From contig NZ_CP042819.1 of the NCBI RefSeq assembly GCF_008065155.1, positions 744,001-808,000 on the forward strand: DNA of 64,000 nucleotides, written 5' to 3'. Position 1 is the first letter of the stretch; each line of letters opens with the position of its first letter. The notes under the pieces are model-generated. The model was given only the letters and a program-made list of their open reading frames with translations, searched no databases and was not told the DNA's origin. This document shows positions 35,552 to 44,336 of the stretch, in pieces. The position numbers and the translations under genes were made by a program. Origin of the DNA: Octadecabacter sp. SW4. Its GTDB lineage: Bacteria > Pseudomonadota > Alphaproteobacteria > Rhodobacterales > Rhodobacteraceae.

Positions 35552-36600
35552 CGCGCCCGGTTGTCATTCTTGACGCCCATTGGCGGCAGTTGGACGAGCT
35601 GTTCAGCGCCGCCGATCTGCGGAGCCTGCATGACATCGCCGAGGTGATCTGGGGCCGGGATGCCCCCATTCCCGCCGATGTCTTGTGCGATGGGCTGACG
35701 CGTGCGGATATATTGATCGCGGCGACGCCACAGGTTGATCAGGCGATCCTAGACGCTGCGCCGCGACTGCGCATGGTGATCGAGGTTTCGGGCGCGTTTC
35801 CAGACACGATTGACTACGCCGCCTGTGCCGCGCGCGGGGTCGAGGTGCTGTCCTGCGCCCCCGGATTTCGCCAATCTGTCGCGGAAATGACCCTTGCGAT
35901 GGTGCTGGCGGGCGCGCGTGGGCTGGTCACCGAACACGAGGGTTTTCGCGCGGGGCGGGAACACTGGTTGGCTGACAATCCCGCAACTGATTTCACGCTG
36001 TTTGGCGCAAAGGTTGGCTTTGTCGGTTACGGGTCAATCGCCCGTGTCACCCATGATCTGATGCGCCCGTTTGCGCCCCGGGTCAGCGCGTTTGATCCCT
36101 GGTTGCCCGCTGCTGTTGCCAGCGCGGCGGGGGTTGATCTTGTTGCGCTGGATGATCTGATGGCCGATAGTCGCTGTGTCATCGTCGCGGCCGCGCCAAG
36201 CCATGAAAACAAGGGGTTGATTGGCGCGCCCGAGCTTGCGCGGATGCCCCGGGGCGCGCTTTTGGTGCTGATCAGCCGCGCGCATCTGGTGGATTTCGAC
36301 GCGGTGCTGGAGGCCACTCAGACGGGCCATATCCGCGCCGCGATTGATGTCTTTCCGACCGAACCCGTGGCGACGGATCATCCCATGCGCAACAATCCCA
36401 ACCTGATCCTGTCGCCCCATCGCGCCGCCGCCGTGGCGGGCGGGCGGCAGTTGATCGGCCAGTTGATCCTGTCGGACATTGCGGCGCTGATGGATGGCAA
36501 GACGCCCGCCGCATTACAGCGCGCCCAGGGCAGCAATGTCGCGGCCCTTGCCGGGGTTGGGGATGCAGCGCAGGTGGCCGATATGGCCAGCCAGCGCTAG
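35548..36600 (+). CDS. D-isomer-specific 2-hydroxyacid dehydrogenase
   Basis: A 350-residue NAD(P)-dependent oxidoreductase. The Rossmann domain contains GAKVGFVGYGSIARVTHDLM, and the catalytic Arg-Glu-His set is expected in LVLISRAHLVD, AAIDVFPTEPVA and LSPHRAAAV; the Arg, Glu and His are all visible. Position at the end of the sugar operon implies oxidation or reduction of a sugar-derived hydroxyacid or a related polyol acid. It converges on the DEAD-box helicase gene with only 3 bp between the stops. Confidence 0.9.
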   Translation: MTRPVVILDAHWRQLDELFSAADLRSLHDIAEVIWGRDAPIPADVLCDGLTRADILIAATPQVDQAILDAAPRLRMVIEVSGAFPDTIDYAACAARGVEVLSCAPGFRQSVAEMTLAMVLAGARGLVTEHEGFRAGREHWLADNPATDFTLFGAKVGFVGYGSIARVTHDLMRPFAPRVSAFDPWLPAAVASAAGVDLVALDDLMADSRCVIVAAAPSHENKGLIGAPELARMPRGALLVLISRAHLVDFDAVLEATQTGHIRAAIDVFPTEPVATDHPMRNNPNLILSPHRAAAVAGGRQLIGQLILSDIAALMDGKTPAALQRAQGSNVAALAGVGDAAQVADMASQR

Positions 36601-36603
36601 GGT

Positions 36604-38670
36604 CTATTTGCCCCGTTTCGGGAAAGCACTGCCGCCTTTTGGCGCGCCCTTGCCCTTTGCGGTGCGGGGTTTGCCCCCTTTGGGTTTGGCACCGGGCGGG
36701 GTAAAGCGTTTGGAGGGATCGCTTGCGCCTTCAAAGCTGCGCTTGGCGGGGGCTGCATCGGAACGCGGCGCGCTCTTGCCCGCAGGTTTGCCGCCGAATT
36801 TGCCTTCGGGTTTGCCGCCAAACTTGCCCTTCGGCTTGCCTTCAAATTTGCCCTTGGGTTTGCCCGCAGGCTTGCCTTGAGGTTTATCGCCAGGTTTGCC
36901 CGCAGGCTTGCTGTGTGGTTTGTCGCCGGGCTTGCTCGCGCCCGCAGGTTTGTCGCCCTTGGGTTTCCAATCGGTCAAGGCATCGCCGTGATCTTTCTTG
37001 GGCGCGCGCGCGGGCTTGGCGCGTGGCGCGGCGTCATTATCGCGTGGCTTGTAGGCAGGTTTGCCGCCAGCCTGGCGCGGCGGTGGGCCTGCCAATACGG
37101 GCGCCTTATCGAGCTGGGTGATCAGGGTGCCAGCCTCAAGCTCCATGCCGCTACCGACACGGCCCAAGAACCCGTCAACGCTGCTTTTCAAAATCTCGAC
37201 ATAGGACTGGTCTTGCTGGATGCGGATCGCGCCAATGTCGTCCTTGCTGATCCCGCCCGCCTTGCACAGCAGCGGCAAAAGCCAGCGTGCCTCGGCGTTC
37301 TTGTCGCGCCCGACATTGACCGAGAACCAGACCGAGGGGCCGAATGCCTCGCGCGGGCGCGGTTTGGCAGCGTCTTCGGCATTGCCCAGTTCTTCGGGGG
37401 CGGATTGGCGTTCGCGGTGCAGGCGCAGGAATGCAGCGGCCAGTTGGGGTGCGCTGAACTGCGCCGCCAGCTTCGCGACAAAGTCCTGATCGTCTTCGCC
37501 GACCGGTTCGTCCCAGGGCGTGTCGACCAACAGGCGTTCTTCGTCGCGCGCCAGCACCTCGGCAGCCGACGGCGGTGCGCCCCACTCGGCGGTCAGTTTT
37601 GCGAAGCGCAGCAGGCGTTCGGCCTTGCCGCGCATCTTGACGGGCACGATCAGGGCGCTGGTGCCCTTGGCCCCCGCGCGCCCCGTGCGCCCCGAGCGGT
37701 GCAGCAAGGTGTCGGAATTGTTCGGCAATTCCGCATGCACAACCAGCTCAAGCCCCGGCAAATCAATCCCGCGCGCGGCCACATCAGTTGCCACACAGAC
37801 GCGGGCGCGCCCGTCGCGCATGGCTTGCAGGGCGTGGGTGCGTTCGTTCTGGGTCAGTTCACCGGACAGGGCTACAACACTGAATCCGCGGTTGGAAAAG
37901 CGGCTGGTCAGGCGCGCAACCATCGCGCGGGTATTGCAAAACACGATGGCATTGCGTGCATCATAAAAGCGCAACACGTTGATAATGGCGTTTTCGGCGT
38001 CGCGCGGCGCGACCGTCATGGCCTTGTATTCGATATCGGCATGCTGGCTGGTTTCACTGACGGTGGTGACCCGCACCGCATCACGCTGGAAGCTTTTGGC
38101 CAGCTTGGCAATCGCCGCTGGCACGGTTGCGGAAAACATCAAAGTGCGGCGGGTTTCGGGGGATTGGCCAAGAATAAACTCAAGGTCTTCGCGAAAGCCC
38201 AGATCAAGCATTTCATCGGCTTCATCCAGAACCACCGCGCGCAGCGATCCCATGTCGATCGATCCGCGTTTGATATGGTCCACAAGGCGGCCCGGCGTGG
38301 CAACGACAACATGCGCCCCGCGCGCAAGGGCGCGCCGTTCGTCGCGCATATCCATGCCACCGACGCAGGATGCAATGACAGCGCCCGCCGCCCCATAAAG
38401 CCACTGAAATTCGCGTTTTACCTGCAGGGCCAATTCGCGCGTGGGCGCGATGATCAGTGCAAGCGGTGCGTCCGCGCTTGCGAATGTGTCGTCATCCCCC
38501 AGCAAGGTTGGCGCAATCGCGAGGCCAAAGCCTACGGTCTTGCCCGATCCGGTTTGGGCGGACACCAGCAGATCGGCCGCGCCTAGGTCGGGCGCGGTCA
38601 CGGCCTCCTGGACGGGGGTCAGGGTGTGGTAGCCTTGGGTCTCAAGGGCAGCGGCGATAGTTTTTTTCAC
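36604..38670 (-). CDS. DEAD-box RNA helicase with DbpA-like RNA-binding domain and repeat tail
   Basis: A 688-residue ATP-dependent RNA helicase, likely active in ribosome assembly or cold-shock RNA remodelling. Ordered motifs: TPVQEAV (Q), AQTGSGKT (I), PTREL, TPGRLVDH, LDEADEML (II), SAT (III), ATDVAARGIDLPG (V), HRSGRTGRAG (VI). Residues about 440-520 match a DbpA-type RNA-binding domain (WFSVNVGRDKNAEARWLL). The last ~150 residues are a Lys/Gly/Pro-rich tail with repeating GKPxGK units, encoded at about 36780-36960, giving a basic disordered arm. The start is GTG; in-frame stops lie just upstream. Confidence 0.93.
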   Translation of the reverse strand: MKKTIAAALETQGYHTLTPVQEAVTAPDLGAADLLVSAQTGSGKTVGFGLAIAPTLLGDDDTFASADAPLALIIAPTRELALQVKREFQWLYGAAGAVIASCVGGMDMRDERRALARGAHVVVATPGRLVDHIKRGSIDMGSLRAVVLDEADEMLDLGFREDLEFILGQSPETRRTLMFSATVPAAIAKLAKSFQRDAVRVTTVSETSQHADIEYKAMTVAPRDAENAIINVLRFYDARNAIVFCNTRAMVARLTSRFSNRGFSVVALSGELTQNERTHALQAMRDGRARVCVATDVAARGIDLPGLELVVHAELPNNSDTLLHRSGRTGRAGAKGTSALIVPVKMRGKAERLLRFAKLTAEWGAPPSAAEVLARDEERLLVDTPWDEPVGEDDQDFVAKLAAQFSAPQLAAAFLRLHRERQSAPEELGNAEDAAKPRPREAFGPSVWFSVNVGRDKNAEARWLLPLLCKAGGISKDDIGAIRIQQDQSYVEILKSSVDGFLGRVGSGMELEAGTLITQLDKAPVLAGPPPRQAGGKPAYKPRDNDAAPRAKPARAPKKDHGDALTDWKPKGDKPAGASKPGDKPHSKPAGKPGDKPQGKPAGKPKGKFEGKPKGKFGGKPEGKFGGKPAGKSAPRSDAAPAKRSFEGASDPSKRFTPPGAKPKGGKPRTAKGKGAPKGGSAFPKRGK

Positions 38671-38762
38671 GGGCGGCTTCTTTCAGGATCAAAGGCCTGC
38701 CAATAAGGGCCGCGCGCCCAAATGTATATGGGCAATCGCGCATAGCGGCCCTGCGCCGCCGG

Positions 38763-41198
38763 TCAGCCGCGCACATGCGCCATTTGCGGATCATATTGCG
38801 CCGGATCGACGATCACCGCAGGCACCATCTGCCCAAGGTGGTCGATGTCAAAGGCGGCACCCACCTGCGCAAGATCCGCATCGACAAAGGCATAGGCTAG
38901 GTTCTTTTGCACCCGATGCCCAAAGCCGCCCGACGTCACTGTCCCGACAACCGCCCCGTCACGCATCAGTGATGCACCGCCATGCGCAGGCGCGCCGTCG
39001 TCAGACAGATGCAGCGTCACAAGCCGTTTTGATGGCCCATCAACAACACGTTTTTCCAGCGCGTTCTTGCCGACAAAATCGGGCTTGGCCATGTCCACAA
39101 ACCGCGAGAGGCCGGTCTCGAACGGGTCAAATTCGGTCAGAATTTCTGCTTTCCAGTGCAAATACCCTTTTTCAAGCCGCATCGATTCAACCGCATGCGC
39201 GCCAAACAGGCGCAGCCCGTGGGCTTGACCCGCATCGCGCAGGGCAAGATAGGCCGCATAAAGCGATGCATTGGGAACGTGGATTTCATAGGCAAGTTCA
39301 CCCGAAAAGCTGACCGACATGACCGTTGCCGGGGCAAAGCCGATGAAACACTCGCGCACCGAAAGCCAGGGGAAACCGGTGGCAGTCCAGTCAGCACGGC
39401 TGACCGCCTGCATCACCGCGCGCGCCTTTGGACCCGCCAGCACAAGGATCGTCTGGTCATTGGTCAGGGATGTGATCTGCACGTCTTCGTCCGCGCCAAT
39501 ATGGCGTTGCAGCCAGTCCATATCGTGAAATTCTGACGCTGCGGCAGACCCATACCAGATCCGGTCGGGACCACGATCTGATGCGGGGATATTGGCGACT
39601 GTCGCCTCGCCTTTCAGCATGCCGTGGTGGTTTAGCAGATAGCCAAGCCCGACACGGCCCGCCCTGGCGGTCACGCGGCCACAGAACATCCGGTCAAGAA
39701 AGGGGCGCGCATCCGTGCCCGTGATTTCAAACCGGTTAAAGCCGTTCACCTCGCACAGGCCGACGGCGTTCTGCACCGCGGCAACCTCTTGTGCGACCAG
39801 CGGAAAGGATTCATCAAAATGGAACCCGTGGGTGACCTCGAATTGGGCGGTCGGTTTGAAAAACTCGGCCCTTTCCCAGCCGTTCACCACCGCAAATTCG
39901 GCCCCCTCGGCGGCCAGAACAGGGGTCAGCGCGGTTGTCTTGGCCATGCGGCCCGCGGGGCGGTGTTCGTTGGGGAAATGAAAACGGAATTCGTTTTGGT
40001 AATCCTCGATTGCCTTCAGCGCGGTCAGCTCGACATTCGTGTGACCGGTAAAGCGGCGCGGATCGATGCACCAGCTGTCATAGCAGGCCTCGCCATGCAC
40101 GATCTGTTGGGCCAGCATCCAGCCGTGCCCGCCGCCCTCACCAAGACCCGCACGCAAACCAATGATACAGAACGCATTTCGCTTGCCTGGGATGGGGCCG
40201 ACCAGCGGCGCGCCGTCAATCGTATAGGTGATCGGGCCGTTGACGATGGTCTTGATCCCGACCTCTGCAAGGGCTGGCATCCTTTCAAATGCGCCCTCCA
40301 GAACATCCGTGATCCGGTCCAGATCGTCGGGGCAAAGGGCGTTGACGAAATGCGGATCGATCCCGTCCATGCCCCATGTCTTGCAGTCCTGTTCATAAAA
40401 GCCGACCAGCAGGCCGTTCTTTTCCTGACGACAATAATAGTCGCTGATCGGGCAGCGCAGCAACGGCATTCGGTGGCCCGCGTCAACGATTGCGGGAATG
40501 TCCTCGGTCACGAAATACTGATGTTCCATCGACACGACAGGGTGATGCACGCCCATCATCGCTCCGACCTCGTTCACGCGGTAGCCGCAGGCGTTCACGA
40601 CGATCTCGCAGGTGATGTCGCCCTGATCGGTATGGACCGTCCAGCTGTCATCTTTGTGTTGGGTCAGGCCGGTGACGGGGGTGTTGCGATACACTTCGGC
40701 CCCCGCCGTGCGGGCGCGCCGCGCCAACGCCTGACACAGGCTTGCGGGGTCAATATCGCCGTCATTGCCGTCCCAGAGTCCGCCGAGCAGATTATCGGTC
40801 GAAATCAGCGGATGGCGACGGGCGCATTCTTCGGCGTCGATCACTTCAAATTCGACACCCATGCCGCGTGCCATCGAGGCAAAGTGGCGATAGCCATCCA
40901 TCTGCGCCTGCGTGTTGGCCAGCCGGATCCCCCCGTCACCGTGATTATAGCTGACCGGATAGTCGGCATCGTCACGCAGTTCCTTGTAAAGGTTGATGGA
41001 ATGGGTTTTCAGGCCAACCATCGTCTGGTTCATGCCAAAGTTTGTCACCTGCGCTGCAGAATGCCATGTGGTGCCCGAAGTCAGCTCGTTGCGTTCCAGC
41101 AAAACGACATCGCTCCAGCCTTCTTGGGTCAGGTGATACAGTGTCGAGCACCCGGCGATGCCCCCCCCAATAACAACGACGCGGGTGTGCGATTTCAT
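38763..41198 (-). CDS. Dimethylglycine/sarcosine dehydrogenase-like flavoprotein with GcvT domain
   Basis: An 811-residue two-part enzyme. The N-terminal FAD domain begins RVVVIGGGIAGCSTLYHL and has GTTWHSAAQ, in which H46 is the site where this family binds FAD covalently. The C-terminal half is a GcvT-type folate domain that captures the released methyl group as methylene-tetrahydrofolate. Likely substrate is a methylated glycine or a related N-methyl amino acid. The ATG at 41198 has AAAGGGATC upstream and is preferred to a TTG five codons earlier. It diverges from an MttB-type methyltransferase gene, and betaine demethylation is the shared theme. Confidence 0.85.
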   Translation of the reverse strand: MKSHTRVVVIGGGIAGCSTLYHLTQEGWSDVVLLERNELTSGTTWHSAAQVTNFGMNQTMVGLKTHSINLYKELRDDADYPVSYNHGDGGIRLANTQAQMDGYRHFASMARGMGVEFEVIDAEECARRHPLISTDNLLGGLWDGNDGDIDPASLCQALARRARTAGAEVYRNTPVTGLTQHKDDSWTVHTDQGDITCEIVVNACGYRVNEVGAMMGVHHPVVSMEHQYFVTEDIPAIVDAGHRMPLLRCPISDYYCRQEKNGLLVGFYEQDCKTWGMDGIDPHFVNALCPDDLDRITDVLEGAFERMPALAEVGIKTIVNGPITYTIDGAPLVGPIPGKRNAFCIIGLRAGLGEGGGHGWMLAQQIVHGEACYDSWCIDPRRFTGHTNVELTALKAIEDYQNEFRFHFPNEHRPAGRMAKTTALTPVLAAEGAEFAVVNGWERAEFFKPTAQFEVTHGFHFDESFPLVAQEVAAVQNAVGLCEVNGFNRFEITGTDARPFLDRMFCGRVTARAGRVGLGYLLNHHGMLKGEATVANIPASDRGPDRIWYGSAAASEFHDMDWLQRHIGADEDVQITSLTNDQTILVLAGPKARAVMQAVSRADWTATGFPWLSVRECFIGFAPATVMSVSFSGELAYEIHVPNASLYAAYLALRDAGQAHGLRLFGAHAVESMRLEKGYLHWKAEILTEFDPFETGLSRFVDMAKPDFVGKNALEKRVVDGPSKRLVTLHLSDDGAPAHGGASLMRDGAVVGTVTSGGFGHRVQKNLAYAFVDADLAQVGAAFDIDHLGQMVPAVIVDPAQYDPQMAHVRG

Positions 41199-41288
41199 GA
41201 TGATCCCTTTCAAGTTTGCGCGATACTGACGGAAAAAACATGCAAAGGGTCAACGGCAACTACGACATCCCATAAATCGCAATATAGC

Positions 41289-41305
41289 TTCCCTAAAACT
41301 GGGAA
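41289..41305. promoter_or_regulatory. Candidate LysR-type operator in divergent promoter
   Basis: TTCCC at 41289-41293 is inverted as GGGAA at 41301-41305 (17-bp site with 7-bp spacer). It lies between the divergent flavoprotein and MttB-type genes, where the nearby LysR regulator may act. Confidence 0.4.
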
Positions 41306-41371
41306 CAAAACGAAACAGATTGCAAAGGCTCCGGCACCGCCGTTCCGATGGGGCCAGCAAAGGGGGCAGAG

Positions 41372-42895
41372 ATGCACACGCCGGACAAGCCACGCCGCGC
41401 GGGGCGCAAGGCCAGAGTGACGGCGCGCGCCGCACCGCCAGTGATCAACCCCGCGCCGCCCGGCCAGATTGGCGGTGCCTATCGCCCGCTGACCGATACC
41501 GACCTCAAGGCAATCTTTGCCACTGCGCTGCGATTGCTGGCCGAACTGGGCATGGGCGAAGTGCCGGACAGGCTTTGGGCTGATCTGACTGTTGCGGGCG
41601 CGGTTGATCTGGGCAATGCCCGCCTTGGATTGCCTGAAACACTGGTCAAACGGGCCATCAGCCTTTCGGCCAAAGAATTTGCCCTGCATGGGCGCGACCC
41701 CGCGCGCGATATCAGGGTTGGTGGCGCGCGCGTTTATTTCGGAACCGGTGGCGCGGCGGTCAATACGCTTGATCTTGACAGCGGGCTTTACCGCCCCTCG
41801 ACCCTGCAAGACCTGCACGATTTCACGCGCCTTCAGGATACGCTTGATAACGTGGCGTGGTTCACGCGTTGCTGCATTGCCACGGATGTGCCCGACAATT
41901 TCGATCTGGACGTCAACACTGCCTATGCCCTGATGCGCAACACGACAAAACCAGTGGCCACGGCCTTTACGCTGGCGCAGCATGTCGCCCCGATCGTGCG
42001 GATGTTCGATATCGCGGGTGGCGGCGCGGGGAGTTTCGCCAAACGCCCCTTTGTCAAAGCCCATATCAGTCCCGTCATTTCACCGATGCGGTTTGGTGAA
42101 GACGCGGTGGATGTTGTTTACGAATGCATTGCCCACAACATTCCGATGTCCTGTATCACGGCCGCGCAAGCCGGTGCGACGGCCCCCGCGACCCTGGCCG
42201 GTTTTCTTGCGCAATCCTTGGCCGAAACACTGGCCAGCCTGGTGATGGTCAACGTGATTTCGCCCGGGTTTCCCATGGTGTTCTCCAACTGGCCGCTTGT
42301 GATCGACCTGCGCAGCGGGGCATTCGCGGGCGGGGGCGGGGAAACGACCCTGCTCAATGCGGCGTCGGCGCAATTGTCCAACTGGTTGGGGTTGCCTTCG
42401 GGGGTGGCCTGTTCAATGACCGACGCCAAGGCGATTGACGCGCAATATGGCGTTGAAAAGGGCATGACCAGCCTGGCTGCCGCGCTTGCGGGGGGCAATC
42501 TGATCTATGAAAGTTCGGGCATGACGGCGTCCTTGCTGGGGGCCAGCTTCGAGGCCTTCATTCTGGACGATGACATGCACGCCATGACGTACCGCGCCCT
42601 GCGCGGGGTCGAAGTGAACCCGGAAAACCTTGGGTTTGAAACGATCTGTGCAGCGGTGCTGGGCGAGGGGCATTTTCTGGGGTCAAACGCCACGTATCAG
42701 GCGATGGAGCGTGATTATCACTATCCCAAACTTGCCGATCGCGCCCAGCCACGCGCTTGGGCGGACGCGGGCGCCATGGATGCCTGGGCGCGCGCGCAAA
42801 TCCGTGCACGCGAAGTGCTGGCAACCCATCACCCGGCCTATCTGATACCCGCGCAGGACAGGGAAATCCGCGCTGCGTTCAATATCATCGGCTAG
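41372..42895 (+). CDS. Non-pyrrolysine MttB-family methyltransferase
   Basis: A 507-residue member of the trimethylamine methyltransferase superfamily that transfers a methyl group from a quaternary or tertiary amine, usually to a corrinoid protein. The long (beta/alpha)8 barrel is continuous, with ITAAQAGATAPATLAGFLAQ and SGMTASLLGASFEAF. No in-frame amber codon interrupts it, so it belongs to the non-pyrrolysine group that includes glycine-betaine and proline-betaine methyltransferases. No corrinoid protein or activase is in the window. The ATG at 41372 has AAGGGGG upstream and is preferred to one at 41348. Its TAG stop shares CTAG with the convergent LysR gene. Confidence 0.85.
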   Translation: MHTPDKPRRAGRKARVTARAAPPVINPAPPGQIGGAYRPLTDTDLKAIFATALRLLAELGMGEVPDRLWADLTVAGAVDLGNARLGLPETLVKRAISLSAKEFALHGRDPARDIRVGGARVYFGTGGAAVNTLDLDSGLYRPSTLQDLHDFTRLQDTLDNVAWFTRCCIATDVPDNFDLDVNTAYALMRNTTKPVATAFTLAQHVAPIVRMFDIAGGGAGSFAKRPFVKAHISPVISPMRFGEDAVDVVYECIAHNIPMSCITAAQAGATAPATLAGFLAQSLAETLASLVMVNVISPGFPMVFSNWPLVIDLRSGAFAGGGGETTLLNAASAQLSNWLGLPSGVACSMTDAKAIDAQYGVEKGMTSLAAALAGGNLIYESSGMTASLLGASFEAFILDDDMHAMTYRALRGVEVNPENLGFETICAAVLGEGHFLGSNATYQAMERDYHYPKLADRAQPRAWADAGAMDAWARAQIRAREVLATHHPAYLIPAQDREIRAAFNIIG

Positions 42896-43857
42896 TCGGT
42901 GATCAGCCGATACCCGTCAACCAACCACGGATGTGCCTCGGTGATGGGCCCGATGGAGTGGGTCGCCAGCTGGCTGCGCAGGGTCGCGCCGATGGTCTGG
43001 GCGAGATCGGCTAAATGCGGCGCGGCGACGAACATCGAAATCGTGCGGGCAAAGCCTTTGCGCGGGAATGGTATCAGCCGCACGCCTCCCTGAAACTGCT
43101 TGCTGCGGGCATAGTTGCTGGGGGTGGTGATCGCCCAGCCGCTGTTTTGCGCAACCAGCGCCAATATCGACGCGGTGCTGTCAAATTCGAACTGATTGGG
43201 CAGTTTCAGGCCAAGGCGGGTCAACTGTGCCTCGATCTGACCGCCCATGATCTGGCTGCGCATGTAGCGCAGAAACGGCAGGCCGGACTGGCCCGCGATC
43301 AGATCCTCGCCCGTACCTGTGAACGCGGCTGGGGCGGCCAGCACAAACGGATCGCGCAGAACGGGGAATTCGGCGACATCGGGCAGCGGGGCCTGGGGCT
43401 GGGTGGCAACGGCGATATCAAGCTCACGATTGCGCAACAGCGCAAGAATATCATGGCTGGTGCGGGTGTAATGGGTGACGCGGCAGGTCGGCAGGGCTTG
43501 GGTCAACAGCCGCGTCACGGCAGGCCCGACATCATCCTCGAAGTCGTCAATCATCGCGAAACGTAGGTGCCGCAAGCCATCGGGCACGGTCGAAATCAGG
43601 TCACCCTTGGCCTGGTCCAGCAGCTTGAAGACTTCTTCGACGTGGCGCAGGTAGATCGCGCCCTGCGGCGTCAGCACCATTGGGCGGCAATGGTGATCCA
43701 TCAGGGCAATGCCAAGATGCTTTTCAAGGGATTGCAACTGGTGCGACACCGTGCTGACCGATTGCTGCGTTTGCGCTGCGGTGGCCTGCACCGAGCCGCA
43801 TTGTGCAATCGCGCGGAATGTCGAAAGCCACTTGAGAGAGGGATGCGTTCCAGTCAT
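42892..43857 (-). CDS. LysR-family regulator
   Basis: A 321-residue transcriptional regulator. The N-terminal winged helix reads SLKWLSTFRAIAQCGSVQAT then QQSVSTVSHQLQSLEKHLG, and the C-terminal effector domain follows (about 90-310). It converges on the MttB-type gene (shared CTAG stop) and may control the divergent flavoprotein/MttB promoter, where a palindromic site lies at 41289-41305. Alternatively it acts on the TAXI operon that begins 480 bp upstream of it. The effector is unknown; a methylated amine is plausible. Confidence 0.88.
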   Translation of the reverse strand: MTGTHPSLKWLSTFRAIAQCGSVQATAAQTQQSVSTVSHQLQSLEKHLGIALMDHHCRPMVLTPQGAIYLRHVEEVFKLLDQAKGDLISTVPDGLRHLRFAMIDDFEDDVGPAVTRLLTQALPTCRVTHYTRTSHDILALLRNRELDIAVATQPQAPLPDVAEFPVLRDPFVLAAPAAFTGTGEDLIAGQSGLPFLRYMRSQIMGGQIEAQLTRLGLKLPNQFEFDSTASILALVAQNSGWAITTPSNYARSKQFQGGVRLIPFPRKGFARTISMFVAAPHLADLAQTIGATLRSQLATHSIGPITEAHPWLVDGYRLITD

Positions 43858-44336
43858 GGGCTAACTTATGAACGTGACGGGCGCCAAGAACAGTGAAAAT
43901 CGCAGTGCGGGCAAATGCAGGTAGGCAAATGATGCATTTTACCAGCATTATTGCGCGGTAAACCTCAACCTTCCAGGCATTGGTGTAAGCATCCTTGGGA
44001 TGACGTGCCGGTCTTGCACAGACACTTCGTCGATATTTTACTTATTTCGGACGAAACGCCCGTCTGTTGCCCGATGAATTCAAGCATGTCGGGCGGCAGG
44101 TATGCGAAAAGCACTCTCGCATTGCGCGCAGCCGAGCTGCTTGATGGCCCCACTTCGAGGCGGATCGCGCAGCGCAGGATTTCAGGCGTTCACCGTAGGC
44201 GCGAAATATTCGACTGGTGAAGCGATCACCAGGTTTGGACTTCGCCAACCCAGAGGCGGATTCAGAAAAAATCGATTTTTTGTGGATAAATGTAAAAACA
44301 TAGGTAATGTTGGAAAAGGACATCAGGGAGGATTCC
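43858..44336. other. 479-bp gap before the TAXI operon
   Basis: No gene is convincing here. Short frames on both strands lack a coding pattern. The minus-strand stretch around 43965-44153 (with AYLPPDMLEFIGQQTGV) slightly resembles the N-terminal region of Tn3-type transposases but is too short and degenerate to call. The right part holds the 16-bp palindrome at 44266-44281, an A/T-rich promoter-like stretch, and a GGGAGG ribosome site before 44337. Confidence 0.55.
44266..44281. promoter_or_regulatory. Palindrome AAAAAATCGATTTTTT, candidate operator of the TAXI operon
   Basis: A perfect 16-bp inverted repeat 55 bp upstream of the TAXI receptor start. Fourteen consecutive bases of it recur at 55242-55255, upstream of the RutE cluster, so one regulator could act on both. 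The GntR protein at 61680 or the LysR at 42892 are candidates. Confidence 0.6.

Noticed and set aside
36780..36960. Repeats that could suggest a CRISPR-like array
   Set aside because: The repeats are short, in phase with the helicase frame and encode GKP units; there are no unique spacers of constant length.
36877..38586. Long open frame on the plus strand (569 codons)
   Set aside because: Antisense to the DEAD-box helicase, which carries all helicase motifs; the antisense translation is composition-biased and matches nothing.
39789..41420. Long open frame on the plus strand (543 codons)
   Set aside because: Antisense to the flavoprotein gene, which has clear FAD and GcvT features.
41372..42895. 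Pyrrolysine-containing MttB
   Set aside because: The only in-frame TAG is at the normal C-terminal end, while pyrrolysine in MttB lies near the middle of the protein. The frame is otherwise continuous.
43965..44153. Possible remnant of a Tn3-type transposase (minus strand, around AYLPPDMLEFIGQQTGV)
   Set aside because: Only about 20 residues look similar, with no flanking inverted repeats or further transposase motifs, so chance similarity is likely.
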